This document shows positions 34,078 through 34,617 of a DNA stretch of 34,617 bases, piece by piece (position 1 is the stretch's first letter; every line of letters starts with the position of its first letter). The DNA comes from Sphingobium sp. Lineage in GTDB: Bacteria > Pseudomonadota > Alphaproteobacteria > Sphingomonadales > Sphingomonadaceae. A program made the position numbers and the translations under genes. Below the pieces are notes generated by a model. The model was not told where the DNA came from, ran no database searches, and saw nothing but the letters and a program-made list of their open reading frames with translations. The stretch spans positions 1 through 34,617 of the forward strand of contig JAGNYO010000024.1 in NCBI GenBank assembly GCA_017984895.1, in the 5' to 3' direction.

Positions 34078-34617
34078 GTGCCTGCACCTGATATCGTCAC
34101 TGCCCTGATATGCGCGATTGAAGATGATTGTGTCGTTTTCATGGACGTAGATTTTCAGCGCAAGGCTTTGGGCTGGGGCGGTGCGCGTGTTGGTGAAGCG
34201 CAAGCCATTAATCGCACAGATTTTGATCCGCATTCAATCGAAGACGACCAACACAAATTCAACTTCAAAGATTTGGTTTCACAAATCATCACGCGATTAA
34301 ATGCTTTTCGCGGAGAGGGCAGAAATGTGCGCTTCGTATCCATCAGCACATTTGGAAATGTGGACATGAAAACGGGTAACGTCGCCTATCGTCCGCTCGA
34401 CTTTGATAAGCCAAAGAATAAGTATGAAACCTTCCCTTTTCGGAATGATATTTGCCGAAAATTCGAGGGCATTGAGGTCATCATCGAAAATGACGCCTCT
34501 GCGTCCGCCCTTGGTGAATATGTGTATGGACGGTGCGAGCAAAACGAAGTCTTCGCCTATGTCTGGGCGGGCAGAGGTGTGAACGCGGGCATCGTGCTGG
34601 ATGGCTATCTCTGGAAA
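34078..34617 (+). CDS. ROK-family sugar-kinase-like protein, 3' end outside window
   Basis: The frame starts with GTG at 34078 (AAAAGGG upstream) and stays open to the window edge, 180 codons. The later part fits the ROK fold: ISTFGNVDMKTGNVAYRPL, VIIENDASASALGEYVYG, and FAYVWAGRGVNAGIVLDGYL. The catalytic Asp of ROK kinases would be in ENDAS. The N-terminal part, VVFMDVDFQRKALG, takes the place of the first phosphate loop but lacks its usual G-G-T-[KN] signature. No helix-turn-helix precedes it, so it is more likely a kinase-like protein than a NagC-type repressor. It follows the toxin gene by 33 bases. Confidence 0.75.
   Translation, partial: MPAPDIVTALICAIEDDCVVFMDVDFQRKALGWGGARVGEAQAINRTDFDPHSIEDDQHKFNFKDLVSQIITRLNAFRGEGRNVRFVSISTFGNVDMKTGNVAYRPLDFDKPKNKYETFPFRNDICRKFEGIEVIIENDASASALGEYVYGRCEQNEVFAYVWAGRGVNAGIVLDGYLWK

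Noticed and set aside
22183-34617. CRISPR array or phage structural genes in the element
   Set aside because: No regularly spaced repeats and no capsid, tail or terminase-like products were seen.

Overview
The window looks like a piece of chromosome from a sphingomonad-type alphaproteobacterium. The evidence is a GC-rich core with the conserved alphaproteobacterial run nrnC-lptC-lptA-lptB-rpoN, a MipZ-type ATPase, a DivK-type response regulator, a large TonB-dependent receptor and typical sphingomonad small proteins. The species cannot be named from what is visible.

Positions 1-22091 are core genome. The left edge holds the last codons of an IS5-family transposase. Next come a thiamine-phosphate-synthase-like gene and a divergent yggS, a 300-base block made of stacked inverted repeats, a TonB-dependent receptor, trhO (tRNA U34 hydroxylation) and a phosphohexomutase. 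These are followed by a coupled mipZ-J-domain pair, panC and a small Sel1 protein. A tightly overlapping minus-strand operon (DUF3572 protein, HAD hydrolase, glycerophosphodiester phosphodiesterase, FemAB-like acyltransferase) lies divergent to divK. Then come rpmG, two poorly known genes, dps, a two-domain cold-shock protein, proA, nrnC, and the lipopolysaccharide-transport genes lptCAB leading into rpoN.

At 22092-22182 lies tRNA-Ser(GGA). From its 3' end to the right edge the sequence becomes visibly more AT-rich and gene content changes completely. This is an integrated mobile element, and its right boundary is not reached. A large serine recombinase reads toward the tRNA and its last codons are the antisense of the tRNA 3' half, so the attachment core lies inside both genes. 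Behind it come a coupled small ORF, a VirD4/TraG-like coupling ATPase without N-terminal membrane helices, several unrecognised membrane, secreted and coiled-coil proteins, a small resolvase, a protein built from three copies of a putative helix-turn-helix module, a DUF1778-GNAT toxin-antitoxin pair with a clear operator, and the start of a ROK-family sugar-kinase-like gene. No relaxase or type IV secretion channel gene is visible, so the element looks mobilisable at most, unless those genes lie beyond the window.

The most novel-looking signals are in the element: a shared GTT(T/G)CCCCCA motif 50-75 bases before four minus-strand genes, the three-repeat protein, the cluster of unknown envelope proteins around 26-31.7 kb, and the att site embedded in the recombinase 3' end. 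In the core, the stacked hairpins at 1.6-1.84 kb, a probable small RNA ending at 5.67 kb and a 20-residue insertion in YggS deserve a look.
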